Positions 62,698 through 64,000 of a stretch of 64,000 bases of DNA are shown piece after piece; position 1 is the stretch's first letter, and every line of letters starts with the position of its first letter. The translations under genes and the position numbers were made by a program. The stretch is from Limnomonas spitsbergensis. Lineage: Eukaryota > Chlorophyta > Chlorophyceae > Chlamydomonadales. Under the pieces are notes generated by a model. That model did no database searches, was not told where the DNA came from, and worked only from the letters and a program-made list of their open reading frames with translations. The stretch covers positions 62,001-126,000 of the forward strand of contig JAYJMM010000027.1 in assembly GCA_037349105.1 (NCBI GenBank). The letters are read 5' to 3'.

Positions 62698-63838
62698 CTG
62701 TCGGTGGGGAATTGAAAGAGTTTAGGGCCCGTCAGTGGGTAATTAAGAGGGTTCAAAGCGTGTCAGGTAACAAAACAATAGCTGGACATCATGTTGCCCC
62801 CAACCATTAGGTCATGGTTGCTGGGAAAACGAAAGGGCCAGACATGAGGCCATACCTCTCACACTGTGGCCAAGGGTCCACCATGTGAGCGATCAAAAGG
62901 GTTCAGGACTTGCCAGTGGATAATAAGAAGGGTTCAGGGCCTGCCATGTAATAACCTGCAACCAAGTATAAGGCTTTAATAAGATACAACCAAGCATTAG
63001 CCCCCCCCCCTCAAACACAGAAACCAAAAAGGGATAGCGGAGTGGCGTGTCAGAAACATGTGATGTGTCAGAAGCTGGAACTTCCTGTGTCTTTCTTTTC
63101 CAGCCTTTTGTTTGTCCCTTCACTTTATTTCCTGCCCCTTGGTGTTTGTTTCGTTCATTCCTCCCAACCCTTTAGTTAGTATAGTTAGGCGCCCATGCTG
63201 CCGAGCCTTTTTGAGCAAGGCCCAGAGGTGTTACGTCATTGAAAACGGGCGAAGAAAACACCCCTCCAGAAAACGGAAAGGCAGGCCGAAGGATCCCTGC
63301 CTCTGAAGGTAAGAGAGAGTCATAAGGGAAAGAGCAAGTCGCCATGGAGGCAAAAAACAAGACAGCAGACTAGCCCGAGGGGGGGGGCAAAAAACAAGTA
63401 AAAACACCCCATCCTCGAAAAGTATGGAGCTTGACGAGAGCTTTCCATACCTGGCCTTAAAATGCTTTTTGGCCCAACGGTGACTGAGATACAGAGAGCC
63501 AAACACTGAAGATTGCATAGATTTCACAAAAACTTGTTTTGCGAATAACAGCTCAGCCCCGAGAAAACTGCATAATATGAAGATCTCACTGCATAGGGTA
63601 GGGCCAGGGCTTTCCAACGACCCCCTATCCATGGTCAACGGTAAACGTTAAGTACCCGGTCAACGCATGTCAAAGTAGGAGGGGGGGGGTCCAAGGCCCT
63701 AAAAAAACGTATGCTTTTTTTCTAGAAGCCGAGATACCCTCCCAAAGCCCTGAGGTGCAACTCCCATGTCAAACGGATGCTTTTTAGAGAATTAGGGGGG
63801 ATGGGGTCCCTAATTTGTTTTTCTGCCCCCCCCTCGGA

Positions 63839-64000
63839 CTAGCCCTCAACAAAGTCTACCACTTCCTCAACAAAAGCCAGAGCCTCCCACCCATGCCTGC
63901 CCTGGCTGGTACAACTGCTGAAAATCCGTGGCGCCCTCCGGGGGGCCTGCCCAACCTCTCGCCCTCAGCCTCTCTTTTACGCTAGGACATTTAAAGCAGA
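63839..64000 (-). pseudogene. Second LINE 3' ORF tail, cut by window end
   Basis: Only the last part is inside the window. A 4-bp insertion (GCTGGCTGG near 63901) shifts the frame near the end of the protein. Confidence 0.65.

Larger units (their letters stand above)
59958..64000. repeat. U14, right-truncated long unit
   Basis: Long unit cut by the window end inside the - strand LINE tail. Private changes: an 8-bp insertion (TTAGTATA-like) near 63178, GCTGGCTGG near 63901, and TTAAGTAC near 61465. The integrase frame here is open (CAG form). Confidence 0.9.

Noticed and set aside
1..64000. Ribosomal DNA or another functional tandem gene array
   Set aside because: No rRNA, snRNA or histone sequence; the only recognisable protein pieces are broken or incomplete.

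Overview
The window is almost entirely one long tandem array. I see no intact, convincingly functional protein-coding gene, no rRNA, no tRNA and no CRISPR array. A conserved anchor (the start of a 108-codon open frame) recurs 14 times, at 629, 4050, 7541, 11036, 14598, 18157, 21719, 25278, 30912, 37468, 43090, 48712, 54335 and 59958. It divides the window into a left partial unit (called U0 here), 13 complete units (U1-U13) and a right partial unit (U14).

The array has two forms. From 1 to about 27.8 kb the units are short: 3421, 3491, 3495, 3562, 3559, 3562 and 3559 bp. From about 27.8 kb to the end they are long, about 5.62 kb, with one 6556-bp unit that carries a 962-bp internal duplication. 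Long units differ from short ones by a contiguous block of about 2070 bp. Within the short part, 11036-25277 is a dimeric higher-order repeat of exactly 7121 bp. U8 (25278-30911) is the transition unit: short-type variants on its left, long-type on its right.

Each unit is a patchwork of dead retroelement and host-gene pieces. All units carry (i) a Gypsy-type integrase H2C2 zinc-binding segment (+ strand), (ii) a decayed 3' end of a non-LTR (LINE) retrotransposon ORF (+ strand), (iii) a short interstitial telomere-like (AACCCT)n tract, and (iv) what looks like the last exon and 3' UTR of a host gene on the - strand, with a TGTAA poly(A) signal. Long units add a better preserved, diverged LINE tail on the - strand, a perfect 32-bp inverted repeat with a 15-nt loop, and a - strand exon-like fragment resembling a WRAP73/WDR8-type WD-repeat protein. 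In the long units the LINE reading frame runs uninterrupted across the point where the short units jump to the integrase segment, so the long form is probably ancestral and the short form a deletion derivative.

The likely source is a eukaryote, most plausibly a chlamydomonadalean green alga. The reasons are intron-like acceptor sites, a TGTAA-type poly(A) signal, GC-rich LINE remnants and a TTAGGG-class telomeric motif. This is inference; no species marker is present. The array is best read as a composite, retroelement-derived macrosatellite, of subtelomeric or centromeric type, evolving by unequal exchange and gene conversion. I found no sign of a defence, biosynthetic or other working multi-gene system.
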